From assembly GCA_018398585.1 (NCBI GenBank), contig JAGTTD010000005.1, positions 8,177,355 to 8,241,354 of the forward strand: a stretch of DNA of 64,000 nt, read 5' to 3'. The notes under the pieces are model-generated. The model made no database searches and had not been told where the DNA came from. It saw only the letters and a list, made by a program, of their open reading frames with translations. Of this stretch, positions 1-9,115 are shown piece by piece; positions within the stretch are counted from its first letter, which is position 1; each line of letters begins with the position of its first letter. Position numbers and translations under genes: made by a program. This DNA is from Simmondsia chinensis. Taxonomy: Eukaryota > Streptophyta > Magnoliopsida > Caryophyllales > Simmondsiaceae.

Positions 1-40
1 TTGATATATATATAAGAACAACACACGTTAACAGAAAAAA

Positions 41-176
41 GCTAAGGTGTTCAAAAAAAGAAAAACAAAACAAGAATACGTGCGTTAAAACAAGCAAACT
101 AAAACGTAAGGAGGCTAAGGTGTTCAATAAAAAATAAATACAAAAGAAGAACGTGCGCACTAAAACATGCAAGCTA
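41..176. repeat. Two imperfect tandem units of about 73 bp
   Basis: Two adjacent units begin 'gctaaggtgttcaa', continue through an A-rich stretch and 'gtgcg', and end in 'caagc(a/t)aac'. They start near 41 and 114. A third, more diverged unit lies at about 1472-1540, just after the MITE and before the gag relic, so the repeat probably belonged to the 5' non-coding part of the Ty3/gypsy element. No coding sense is visible. Confidence 0.55.
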
Positions 177-424
177 ACCCCTTTCCTGTGCTTCCTTCTA
201 GCCTACCATTGCTCGGGATTGATTGTTTCCCTTAGAGTTAGGTACATGGGTGATCGCTCGCTTCCTCCCCATCGTCGTCTATTAAGGAGAATTCGCTGAA
301 TATCTGACCCAGAGGAAAAAATGGTTAATCTTGAAAATGTGGTAATTTATGTTGACTTGCTTAAAAACACGATTATAGGGCGATTTAGACCGAACCTGCT
401 GTTTCTATAAGAGGCCACGGCCAC
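177..424. other. Unassigned non-coding stretch
   Basis: No gene, repeat boundary or recognisable domain could be supported here. A short plus-strand reading frame starts around 320 but matches nothing I recognise. Confidence 0.4.
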
Positions 425-765
425 GGAGCCCACCGCCTTGGTTGATGCTGATGCCGTTGATATAAATATGAAAAAATGTAGAAGTATCCACGATGTAACC
501 ACTATTGATGTAGAGATTATAGATGAAAGCGAAAGCACAATAGCAGGCACAAGCGCATAGAGCACCTGCACCAGACGAGGCCCCAGCGCACAGTACAGTG
601 GCATTGGCGCCAGCGCAGGCCCTAGTGCACGACGCAACGGCACTGGAGCAAACCCTAGCACATACAGCACCCGCGCAAGATGAGAAGCAGCCATAAGATT
701 AAGATTTTTTTGAGTTTTCTCTATTACGAATTGTATTTGAGTTAGGTTTTTGAATGTAGTTATAA
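425..765 (+). repeat. Dispersed duplicate A (partner at 6545-6925)
   Basis: This stretch and 6545-6925 share a common order: 'agaagtatccacgat', then 'gatgtagag', then a GC-rich Ala/Pro-type stretch, then 'gaattgtat' and 'ttttgaatgtagt'. Plus-strand translations also agree in part (RSIHDVTTIDVEII versus RSIHDITTVDVEVI; ALVHDA in both), so the ancestor may have been coding. The product is unknown. The two copies bracket the Ty3/gypsy relic in the same orientation. Confidence 0.6.
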
Positions 766-830
766 TAAGTAGAAACCCCTTATTATTTCAACTTGGTTAT
801 AATTAAAATAACGTGCCAATTTTATAGTAA

Positions 831-857
831 TGTGTGTGTGTGTGTCTGTGTGTGTAT
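831..857. repeat. GT microsatellite
   Basis: A (TG)n run with one interruption. It sits in a segment (about 770-860) that resembles the first part of the Ty3/gypsy 3' LTR at about 4280-4350, where an AT microsatellite occupies the same place. Confidence 0.8.
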
Positions 858-862
858 ATAGG

Positions 863-1456
863 GTAGGGATCCTGTGCTATGGGAATTCCACGGCTAAAAA
901 TGCGGTGGCCCCACATACGCAGAGAGAGACAGAAGGGGGGAAATTTTTTTTTTTTTTTTTAAATTTAATTATTTTTAAAATTATAAAATTTAAGTTATTT
1001 ATATAATGTAATTTTCATATAAAAATTAGTATTTTAACTATTTATTACTTAGATATCTGTTAAATTTTAGTTGTCAATTGAATATCGCTCAAATTTTAGT
1101 TGCGATTAGATGTTTTCAACAAAAATTATATTTATGGTGCGAACATCAAATGACAACTAAAATTTGAGTGATATCTAAGTAATAAATAGTCAAAATATTA
1201 AGTTTTATAAGAAAATTATTTTATATAAGTTTAATAATTTTTAAAATAATTAAATCTTATCTCTCTAATCAAAATAAAAATTTATGTATATAAATTATTT
1301 CACATAAATTTAATAATTTTTATATAATTTTAAAATAATTAAATTATAAAAAAATTTACAAAAATTGCCCACACTCTCACTCACTCTCTCTCTCTCTGTT
1401 TAAGTAGAGCCACAGCATTTTTAGATGTGAAATTCCCATAGCACAGAAACCCTGCA
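863..1456. mobile_element. Foldback MITE, about 594 bp
   Basis: The ends are long terminal inverted repeats: 'CTGTGCTATGGGAATT' near 872 recurs inverted as 'AATTCCCATAGCACAG' near 1431. The inverted similarity continues inward over hundreds of bases; for example 'ttacttagatatc' near 1045 pairs with 'gatatctaagtaa' near 1171. The AT-rich core has no coding capacity. It sits at the 5' LTR remnant of the Ty3/gypsy element. Superfamily cannot be fixed because the target duplication is unclear. Confidence 0.75.
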
Positions 1457-1540
1457 CACTAATAGAAGCAAGCTAAAATGTTAAAAAAAAAAAAAGAAGA
1501 AGAAGAACGCGTGCGGTGAAACATACAAGCGAACCAAAAC

Positions 1541-4192
1541 ACTACTGAGCCATTGGCTTGGGAGGAGTTTAAGGAAATCTTTTACAACCAGTTTTTTCCC
1601 GAAACATTTAGAATGGAAAAAGAGAATGAGTTTTATGGGCTGAGACAAGGGGAGCAAATGTCAGTGTTGCAGTATGCCAACAAGTTTCATGAATAGGGGT
1701 GTTTGTGTCCAAGCATTACGGAATCTGAGAAGAGTAAGGCAAATAATTTGAAAGGAGATTGCTTCCTCGTATTAGGAGGCGTTTGTCAAGTGTAATATTT
1801 AAGAAATACAAGGCGGGTACTTGAACATGCTTTGAAAGCTAAAGTAGATTTGAAGTTAGATGAGCAAGAATACTCTACCAAGAAGAGGTCATCTAATGGC
1901 AAGTTTCAGGGTGGAAAGCCTAACCGATCCGGCGGCAATGACAATAAGTTCAATAAGAAGAATCCAGAGGTTCTAGCACTGGACTTAGAAACTGTGACCA
2001 CTGTGAAGGGTCCATCTTGGTGAATGCTACAAGAAGTCTAAGGTGTGCTATGAGTGCAAAGAGATGGGACATATAGTTCATGATTGTCTTCTCAAGAATG
2101 GTGCCAAAAACAGAGCCAATGATGACAGGCAAGGACCCGGGGTAACGCTAGAGTGTTTGTTATGACCCAAAAGGATGAGACTACTAGTGACAATGTGGTG
2201 ATCGGTACTTTTCCCATCCAGTCCACTAGTGCATATGTGTTATTTGACACTGGAGCCTCCCACTATTTTGTTGCCAAGAAATTTGCCTCTAAGTTGACTT
2301 GTGAGCCTAAGACTGCTAGATGAACCATTTTGTGTGGCAGGGGTATGATGTGATTGCCATTCTTGTATTTAAAGATTGTGTGATTAAAATATGTGATATG
2401 GAGATAGTAGCAAGCTTAGTGCTCCTAGACATGGAGGATTTTGATGTGATTTTAGAGAGTAATTAGTTGTCTTCTCATCATGCACATTTGGATTGCTTTG
2501 GAAAAAGCGTAGTGTTTCAGATTTCTAACCACATAGAGTTTGTTTATCATAGGAACGGGTTAGATCCTCATATGGAGAGTCAAGACTCTAAGACTTCTAC
2601 TAGGATGATTTCTGCCTTAAATGCTAAAAGGTCCTTGAGAAAGGGGTGTCAAGGATACCTTTGTCATGTGTTTAACAGTAGGTGGGATGATGCGAGGTTA
2701 GATGACATTCCTATTGTCAGGGAATTCCTTGAGGTCTTTTTAGAAGATTTGCTTGGTTTTCCTCTAAGTAGGGAAATTGAGTTTGAGATTGATCTAGTAC
2801 CTAGTAGCGGACTTATATTCAAAGCTCCTTACACAATGGCCCCCTCTGAACCATGTGAATTGATGATAACTCCAGGAATTGTTAGATAAAGGCTTCATCC
2901 GACCTAGTGTCTCACCTTGGGATGCTCGAGTATTGTTTGTGAAGAAGAAAGTTGGCAGTATGAGATTATTCGTTGATTATAATGAACTTAATAAGGTGAC
3001 CATTAAAAATAAGCATCCTTTGCCTCGTATTGATGATTTATTTGATTAGTTTCAAGGTGCTAAGGTCTTTTCCAAAATTGACCTACGATTTGGCTATCAT
3101 CAACTAATGATCAAGGAGAATGATGTGGCTAAGACTGCTTTTCGAACCAGGTATGGTCATTATAAATTCTTGGTTATGCCTTTTGGACTAACGAATGCAC
3201 TTGCTGCTATCATGGATTTGATGAATAGGTTGTTTCGACAATACCTGGATTGATTTGTTGTTGTATTGATAGATGACATATTGATCTACTCTACGAGTAC
3301 GGAGGAGCACGAGGAGCATCTGAAAATGGTATTGTTTCTGACAGAGACCCGAGGTTTGTGTCTAGATTTTGGGAGAGTCTACAAAAGCTTTGGGAACTAA
3401 ACTGAGGTTGAGCACCGCTTACCATCTTCAAATAGATGGACAGACTAATAGAACTATTCAGACATTGGAGAACATGTTGCGTGCCTGTGTTATAGACCTT
3501 GGGGGTAATTGGAATAATTATATAAGTTTGGTAGAGTTTGCCTATAATAATAGTTATGATTTTAGTATTGGGATAGTACCATGTGAGGCTTTACATGAGC
3601 GAAAATGCAAAACTCCTTTGTTTTGGAATAATGTTTGGGAAAGAAAATTATTGGGTCCTGAGATTGTGCAAGATGCTAAAGAAAATGTCAAGTTAATTAG
3701 AGAGAGAATGAGGGAAGCCAAGATAGGCAAAAGAGTTGGGCATACAATAATAGAAGACCATTGGAGTTTTCAGTGGGCGAGCATGTTTATCTAAAGGTAT
3801 TCCCAACTAAGGGTGTGATGAGATTTGGGAAGATGTAAATTAAGTCCGCATTTTGTAGGACCATTTGAGATTTTGGCAAGAGTTGGGGATGTAGCTTATA
3901 AGGTAGTCTTGTCGCCGGAATTGTTCAGAGTACATAATGTATTTCATGTTTCTCAATTAAGGAAGTATATTCCCGATCCTTGTCATGTGATACGATATGA
4001 ACCGTTGCAAGTACAAAAAGATTTGACTTATGTAGAATATCCAATTCGCATAGTTGACTAGAAGAACAAAAGTTAAGGCATAGCACTATCCCGTATGTCA
4101 AGATTCAATGGAGTAATCATACCCCTCGAGAAGCAACATGGGAGATAGAAGAAGAGATGAGAAGCAAATACCCAAATTTATTTGAAAAATAA
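1541..4192 (+). pseudogene. Degenerate Ty3/gypsy (Tekay-like) Gag-Pol relic
   Basis: Readable in pieces across frames. Gag (about 1541-1800) contains FYNQFFPETFRMEKENEF. A zinc knuckle CYECKEMGHIVHDC lies at about 2048-2090, and a protease motif FDTGAS at about 2240. Reverse transcriptase (about 2700-3335) contains [11 protein letters not shown] and MPFGLTNA, with the catalytic YVDD changed to VLIDD. The catalytic core end of integrase (about 3336-3720) shows DGQTNRTIQTLENMLRACV. A chromodomain-side tail is at 3770-4192. RNase H and the N-terminal part of integrase are missing between about 3325 and 3340. Several stops and frameshifts make it non-functional. The long LTR and tail motif favour the Tekay/Del group, by inference. 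Confidence 0.88.
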
Positions 4193-4397
4193 AGGTAAGT
4201 TTCAAGGATGAAACTTTTATTGAAGTGGGTAAGGATATAATATCCAATCTTATTAAATTAGATAGGTATTATGATACAATTAAAACTCACTATTATTTTG
4301 ACTGGATTGTAAATAAATAACGGGCCAATTTTATTAAAATATATATATATATATATATGTGAAAAAAAGGGAAACAAAAATCCCTAAACTCTTTTTC

Positions 4398-4398
<1 letters not shown>

Positions 4399-4456
<58 letters not shown>
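4399..4456. repeat. 58-bp poly-C homopolymer
   Basis: An uninterrupted C tract inside the LTR, followed directly by an A tract and a CT-rich run. Its length is suspicious and may be an assembly or polishing artefact. The proline- or glycine-only frames across it are not genes. Confidence 0.9.
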
Positions 4457-4467
<11 letters not shown>

Positions 4468-4685
4468 AAAAAAACCAACCCCCACAAACCCTCTCCTCTC
4501 TTTCTCCCTCTTTCTCGTTTCACTTTCTCTCTTTCTCTCTTTGTCCCTCTTTTGATAAGGTTCGAGGCTAGATACGTAATAGAAGTTTGGGTATTGAACT
4601 AGAAAATATTGAAGGTAAGTATACCACTTTCTGTACTTGTTTACGAATTATAAAGATTGTTTTATATGATTTGATAAAAGAGTAT

Positions 4686-4791
4686 CAACGTGCAAGCACC
4701 TTATCCCATTAGAACTCCGAAGTTAAGCATGCTTGGGTAAGAATAGTACCAAAATGTATAACCTTCTGGGAAGTCCTCATGTTATACCCCT
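4686..4791 (+). pseudogene. 5S rRNA-derived sequence (SINE head)
   Basis: It matches the remembered plant 5S consensus in order: 'atcccattagaactccgaag', 'ttaagcatgcttggg', 'aatagtacc', then 'cttctgggaagtcctcatgtt' and 'acccct'. These cover the internal promoter region (box A, intermediate element, box C), with many transitions. The first about 20 bases of a 5S gene are not recognisable and no terminator T-run follows. It is therefore a promoter-bearing SINE head, not a working 5S gene. Confidence 0.85.
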
Positions 4792-4795
4792 CAGG

Positions 4796-5395
4796 CAGTG
4801 TTGTCAAAAGCGTGAGGGGCACTGAGGCCCTCAGGCTTCTCGAAGTCGAGGCACAAGGCGCATGACTAAGGCGCACGTTTTGGGGACACAAGGTGGACTA
4901 AGCGTGGTTCATGTACAACTTTTTTTAATAATTGAATTAATATTTCTTAAAATTAACAAAGTTTAAAGATTATTAGTGCCTGTATATGTATTGAAGTTTC
5001 TAATTCCATATATTTATATATAATATTTATATTACATATTTTACAATAAAATAACCTGCGCATATTTATTCTGCAATTAAAAATTACAAAATATAAGGAA
5101 AAAGGTCCTTGGAAAAAGACAACTAATGAAAAATCAAAAGAAATTCCAAAACAAAGATAAGAAATATTACATGAAGATTAAAATAATACGCCATATATTT
5201 TACAAAAAAGGAAAAGATATAAAAAGAAGTCTAACTAAGGGGCGCGTGCCTCAGGTGGGCTAATTTTCACGCCTTAGAGAATTTGACTTGCCCTATGGTC
5301 TTTGAGGCGGCCAAGGCGATATTTGAGGCGACCAAGCCGTTGCCTCGTGAGCCTCTCGCCTCAAGCGCACTTGAGGCGCGCTTTTGACAACACTG
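4796..5395. mobile_element. 600-bp hAT-type MITE
   Basis: Perfect terminal inverted repeats: CAGTGTTGTCAAAAGCG at the left end and its complement at the right. The 8-bp target duplication is ccctcagg (4788-4795) and cccttagg (5396-5403), one mismatch. The sub-terminal GGCGC/CTTGAGGC-rich arms and AT-rich non-coding core are typical of non-autonomous hAT elements. It landed at the joint between the 5S-like head and the SINE body. Confidence 0.88.
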
Positions 5396-5472
5396 CCCTT
5401 AGGTTGGGGGTTCTCGGAAACAGCCTCTCTTCAGGATAACACCTTGAAGGGGGAAGACTGCAAACAACCACA

Positions 5473-5496
5473 CCCCCCCCCCCCCCCCCCCCCCCC
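5473..5496. repeat. 24-bp poly-C tract in the SINE body
   Basis: A C homopolymer interrupts the SINE body where the related copy at 46477-46608 has only a short C-rich stretch. It may be real expansion or a sequencing artefact. Confidence 0.85.
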
Positions 5497-6544
5497 GGCG
5501 CCCCGACCTTGCCTAGGCGGGAGCTCTTGGGGCACTGGGAATGTTGTTGTTTTATATGATTTGATGTATAAGATTTATATTTGAGCAATTTATTATTTTA
5601 TTAAAGTAGGGTCGGATATATGAGTTTGATTAATTATATGTTTTTACTACTCTTCCAATTTGATAATATTTGATTTATTCATGGATTTGAAGATAGAATA
5701 TGTGATTTTCATGATGATATGGATGAAATTATTGTGAACTTGTTATTTAAATTGAAAGGTTCTTTTGGGAAGCGCTCATAGATACTATGTTGACCCCCAG
5801 GGGTCTGTCGACTATATAATGCATTTTAAAAGAGCCTGTGCGGCCGATGAATTAAATGTGACCTAAAGAGCCCGTGTGACCGATGAATTAAGTGTGAGTT
5901 ATATGAAAGTCAATTTGTGGCCCTCTCGTGAGATATAATACCGATTGCAGTCTCCAATTGGTCTGTGAGCCAAACCGATGAAACTTTTGTAGAAGAGATT
6001 ATAATATAAAGTGACGTTTTGATTCTCTTGTGAAATGACCATTGAGGATTTATTGGGTTTCATTGTTTTTATTGGATATTTTTCTGTTTTAAATAATATG
6101 CCCAATCTGGGTAAGGTGTGTGGTATATTTGCTGAGCGTGTTGTTTGCTCAACCCTTTCTTCCACTTTTCAGATTAGTAGCTTATGGTAATTCCAGAAAG
6201 ATGAAGAAGGCAAAGTGGCATCTTGTTTTGAGGATTAGTTTAATTTCGTAGTTTTAGATATTAGATAAATTTCTTAGTGGGATGTTATGAACCATTTGTT
6301 GCATTGTAATTCGACTTGTAGTACTATTGGTTTTGATCATTAGTATTGATGTTATTTAGGATTCGATCTATTATGTTTTATGGAGAACTTCCATGGAAAT
6401 TTTGAGATTATAAATAGGAAATTTTCGGACTTCATACTATCATGAGGGAATTCATGATAGTGCGGCCGTATAGTGGCCTTTATGATTTTAGTCTATTTGC
6501 TATATTATTTGGAGGTGTTAGAACCTTAGAGTTCATAATATAAA

Positions 6545-6925
6545 TCCAAAAAAAGGTAGAAGTATCCACGATATAACCACTGTTGATGTAGAGGTTATAC
6601 ATGAGGCCTTCCCTAAAGGCCTCATCAGTCTGGAAACAAATAACAAGTTGAAAGAGAAAGCACAATAGCAGGCGTAAGCGTAGGGAGCACTGGCATAGGA
6701 GCAGGCGCCAGCGCACAGGGCACCGGCACTGGCACTGGCACTGGCGCTGGCACCAGCATCGGAGTAGGCTCTTGTGCATGACGCAGCTGCACAGGATCAT
6801 GCCCTAGCGCATAAGGCACCCGTGCATGATGAGGGCAACTACAAGATTAAGATTCTTTGGATTTTCCTGTTATGAATTGTATATGAGCTAGGTTTTTGAA
6901 TGTAGTAGTATTGGGCAGGAAAGTT
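6545..6925 (+). repeat. Dispersed duplicate A, second copy
   Basis: Homologous to 425-765 (see that entry). This copy has a short insertion around 6605-6650 and an expanded GGCACT/GGCGCT run near 6715-6755. Neither copy keeps an intact reading frame. Confidence 0.6.
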
Positions 6926-7202
6926 AGGAATTTAGGAGGTTATTGTTAGCTATGAAGGGTATAAATGGCAAGTTCGTTGTAATTGGCATGTATTGGATAA
7001 TAACAAAATTTTACATTCTTTTCCTCATCTAAACTCTTCTTATCTCTTTATTTTTAGTCAATTTACTGCTTTCTGAAAAAAGATCCAATACATTTTCCGG
7101 AAAAGCATTTATGTCTATTTAACTTTAAGAGCTGCAGAACAATACTTAAAACAAATTACCATCTTATGTACATTAAATATAACATAATCCATCATGTATG
7201 AT
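6926..7202. other. Non-coding stretch before the glycosylase relic
   Basis: About 7035-7075 shares 'tatctctttatttttagtc' and following bases with about 14732-14760, on the other side of the young copia element. Both look like fragments of one LTR end. Nothing else is recognisable. Confidence 0.4.
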
Positions 7203-7930
7203 CATTTGAGGAATTATCTACTGAGCATAAGAGGCTTGGGGTTGAAAAGCGTCCAGTGTGTACGACTCCTAATGCTTCACCTTCTTGCTTTTCCAGTAAG
7301 TCATGTTCTACAGATTACTAGTCCTTACAACCTTGATGGACATAGCCATAACTGTCATATTTTGGTCTTGCATAAGGTTGACAAAACTGTTGGACAAGTA
7401 GCTGTAAGATTTGGATGGGTGCCTCTCCAGCCACTGCCAGAATCACTTCAATTTCATCTTTTAGAATTGTTAAGCGACAGAATGTCTTCCCAACACCAAT
7501 ACAACATAGTTAATAACGAGTTTAATCAAGATTTTGTTCAGGTGCCCAGCTATGCAAACTAGATCAGCCCACACTGTAATTTCTAGATGCTACTTTGACT
7601 TCAGATGCATTTATTAAAAGCCTCATTTTAACTTAAGCAGCTATAAATAGTCATCCCAATCTACATCCTAGGTATTCATCACTGAATAAAGTGCCATCAA
7701 ATTATAGGTACGAACTACATTATCATTTGATTACACTTTAGGTATGTTATTGTTCAAACTTGAAGCATCAAAACGTGTTCTGGTAGTGTAATCACCACAT
7801 GGAACTTACCATCATTCAGTTTAATGTCTGAATTGTGGACAAATGCAGGTATTTTGCGCCAAAAGCAGACCAAATTGCAATGCATGTCCAATGAGATGAG
7901 AATGCAGACACACGCGAGCGCTTTTGCATG
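7203..7930 (+). pseudogene. DEMETER/ROS1-type DNA glycosylase gene fragment
   Basis: The family excises 5-methylcytosine from DNA in the plant nucleus. Seen here: the helix-hairpin-helix YLLSIRGLGLKSVQCVRLL (7218-7274) with the family lysine, an intron at about 7292-7378 with GTAAGT/AG borders, then VDKTVGQVAVRFGWVPLQPL with the catalytic-position aspartate. LCKLDQPTL ends an exon (about 7546-7572), YELHYHLITL lies near 7708-7737, and the iron-sulphur motif C-x6-C-x2-C-x5-C (CAKSRPNCNACPM) is at about 7852-7900. A TGA interrupts the last motif and the upstream linker is deleted. Introns show it is a DNA-level copy. The rest of the protein is absent. The young copia element interrupts it at 7941-7945. 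Confidence 0.85.
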
Positions 7931-7945
7931 GTAGGCAATCCTATG

Positions 7946-9070
7946 TGTTATGTGTAATTATTCAAATCTTACACAAAATGACTCAGATAAACTTCTCAAA
8001 CAAGAGACACAAAGATAACACACAGCAATAACTTCAAGATCTCAGATCTTGCCCCACAAGAACCAACTTAAACTAGACCTAGACTAATTACAACACAAAT
8101 CACTTCATAAACCTCAAATACAACACAAGACTCAAGAGAACAACCGAATCTAGTAGGTTTAGAAGTATACCTCCCCTTGTGAACTAGATTTTACCGAAAT
8201 TGCAAGCAAGTCGCTCACACCACGAGTAAGGCTCAAGAACACTCCAAGAACACCACGACCGGACCTCCACCGGAACACGAACAGAGCTTCTGGCCAGCAA
8301 CGGAGCTCCTATAGCACGAACGGAGCTCAACGAACACGATTACACTTCGATCCGAGGCTCACGAGGTTGGAACCTAAGTGTATTATGGCTCAGAGATTCG
8401 TTTTTAGGGTTAGGGTTTCAAGGGAGCCTTCAAGGGTAAAAATCGCCAGAGAGAGAAGGGGAGAGGAGAAGAAAACTGATTTTCGTTACCTCTACGACTC
8501 AACCAACTCGGCATTAAATACCCCCAAGCTACGACCTAAGAAAAAACCCTAAAGCTCATCACAGCCTTTAACTTACGCAACAATCAGACGGTCGAAACTT
8601 ACACACGGTTCATATATCGAGGGCCCCGGATCTTGTGATGCGTGTCGAGGCTCGAACGGCCGAGATGAAGCAACAGAACCTTCTGGAAGAGCCTCACAAG
8701 AAAACCCTAACGGGTTTCTGGTTAAGGGAGAGAGAGATGAGGATGAAAAAGAAAGCAAGCCAGCTGTACGCCAAAACAAAGGGATCCGGGCAGGTAGTAC
8801 TATTCGGGCAGCATGGGCAGCCCAAACCGGGCAGCCAGTACAATTTGGATCAGAGCGGGCAGCACTGTTCGGGCAGGAAATAGTACATCCGGGCAGCTGG
8901 GCATCTCATACAAACAAGTAATTAATTTCACAAGTGAGGGGCAATTCAGACATTGCCCCAAAAATAGAATTCAAAGAATTACTTCAAACTAAAATGCTAC
9001 GTTTTTGTCCTCCCTTATTTTAATTATTTTCTTTTACTCGAACTACGTCATATATTTACCAACAATAACA
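7946..9070 (-). repeat. 3' LTR of the young copia element
   Basis: 1125 bp, paired with 13173-14297. It contains a GGGCAG-rich stretch (about 8785-8900). The short frames inside are LTR sequence and are duplicated in the partner LTR. Confidence 0.95.
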
Positions 9071-9115
9071 AACTCCACCTTGGTAAGTATATGACTAACA
9101 ATTTTACATCCAGTA

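Larger units (their letters stand above)
4676..5549 (+). mobile_element. SINE with a 5S rRNA-like head (split by a MITE)
   Basis: The unit is flanked by a perfect direct repeat, TTGTTTTATATGATTTGAT, at 4657-4675 and 5547-5565, as expected of a retroposed SINE. The head (4686-4791) is 5S rRNA-like. The body resumes at 5401 with 'ggttgggggttctcggaaac' and ends in a TTG-repeat tail (about 5541-5549). Without the MITE and its duplicated target the SINE is about 266 bp. Two 5'-truncated relatives of the body lie at 46477-46608 and 48183-48391. The head-body fusion resembles animal SINE3 organisation. Confidence 0.85.
4225..6480 (+). mobile_element. 3' LTR of the Tekay-like Ty3/gypsy element
   Basis: It follows the integrase stop and a purine-rich tract (about 4215-4230, 'gaagtgggtaagga'). 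The first part resembles 770-840 (shared 'ccaattttat', 'tattatttt'). The later half carries the paired 'gagcc(c/t)gtg..gccgatgaatta' and 'gagatataataccgattg' segments that I associate with long LTRs of this group. A nested SINE plus MITE (4676-5549) interrupts it. The right edge is approximate; a short inverted repeat 'actatcatgag..catgatagt' sits at about 6437-6461. The 5' LTR is mostly gone. Confidence 0.65.

Noticed and set aside
347..694. 115-codon minus-strand open frame
   Set aside because: It is the complement of the GC-rich duplicated segment and has low-complexity Leu/Ala/Pro content. The homologous copy at 6545-6925 does not keep the frame.
4293..4571. Poly-Pro and poly-Gly open frames
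   Set aside because: They exist only because of the 58-bp C homopolymer.
4686..4791. Functional 5S rRNA gene or Cassandra TRIM LTR
   Set aside because: Too many substitutions, missing 5' end and no T-run terminator for a gene. A 19-bp target duplication and TTG tail fit a SINE, not an LTR element with 5-bp duplication.
8367..8883. Open frames in the copia LTR (repeated at 13594-14110)
   Set aside because: Present in both LTRs by duplication, low complexity, no domain.
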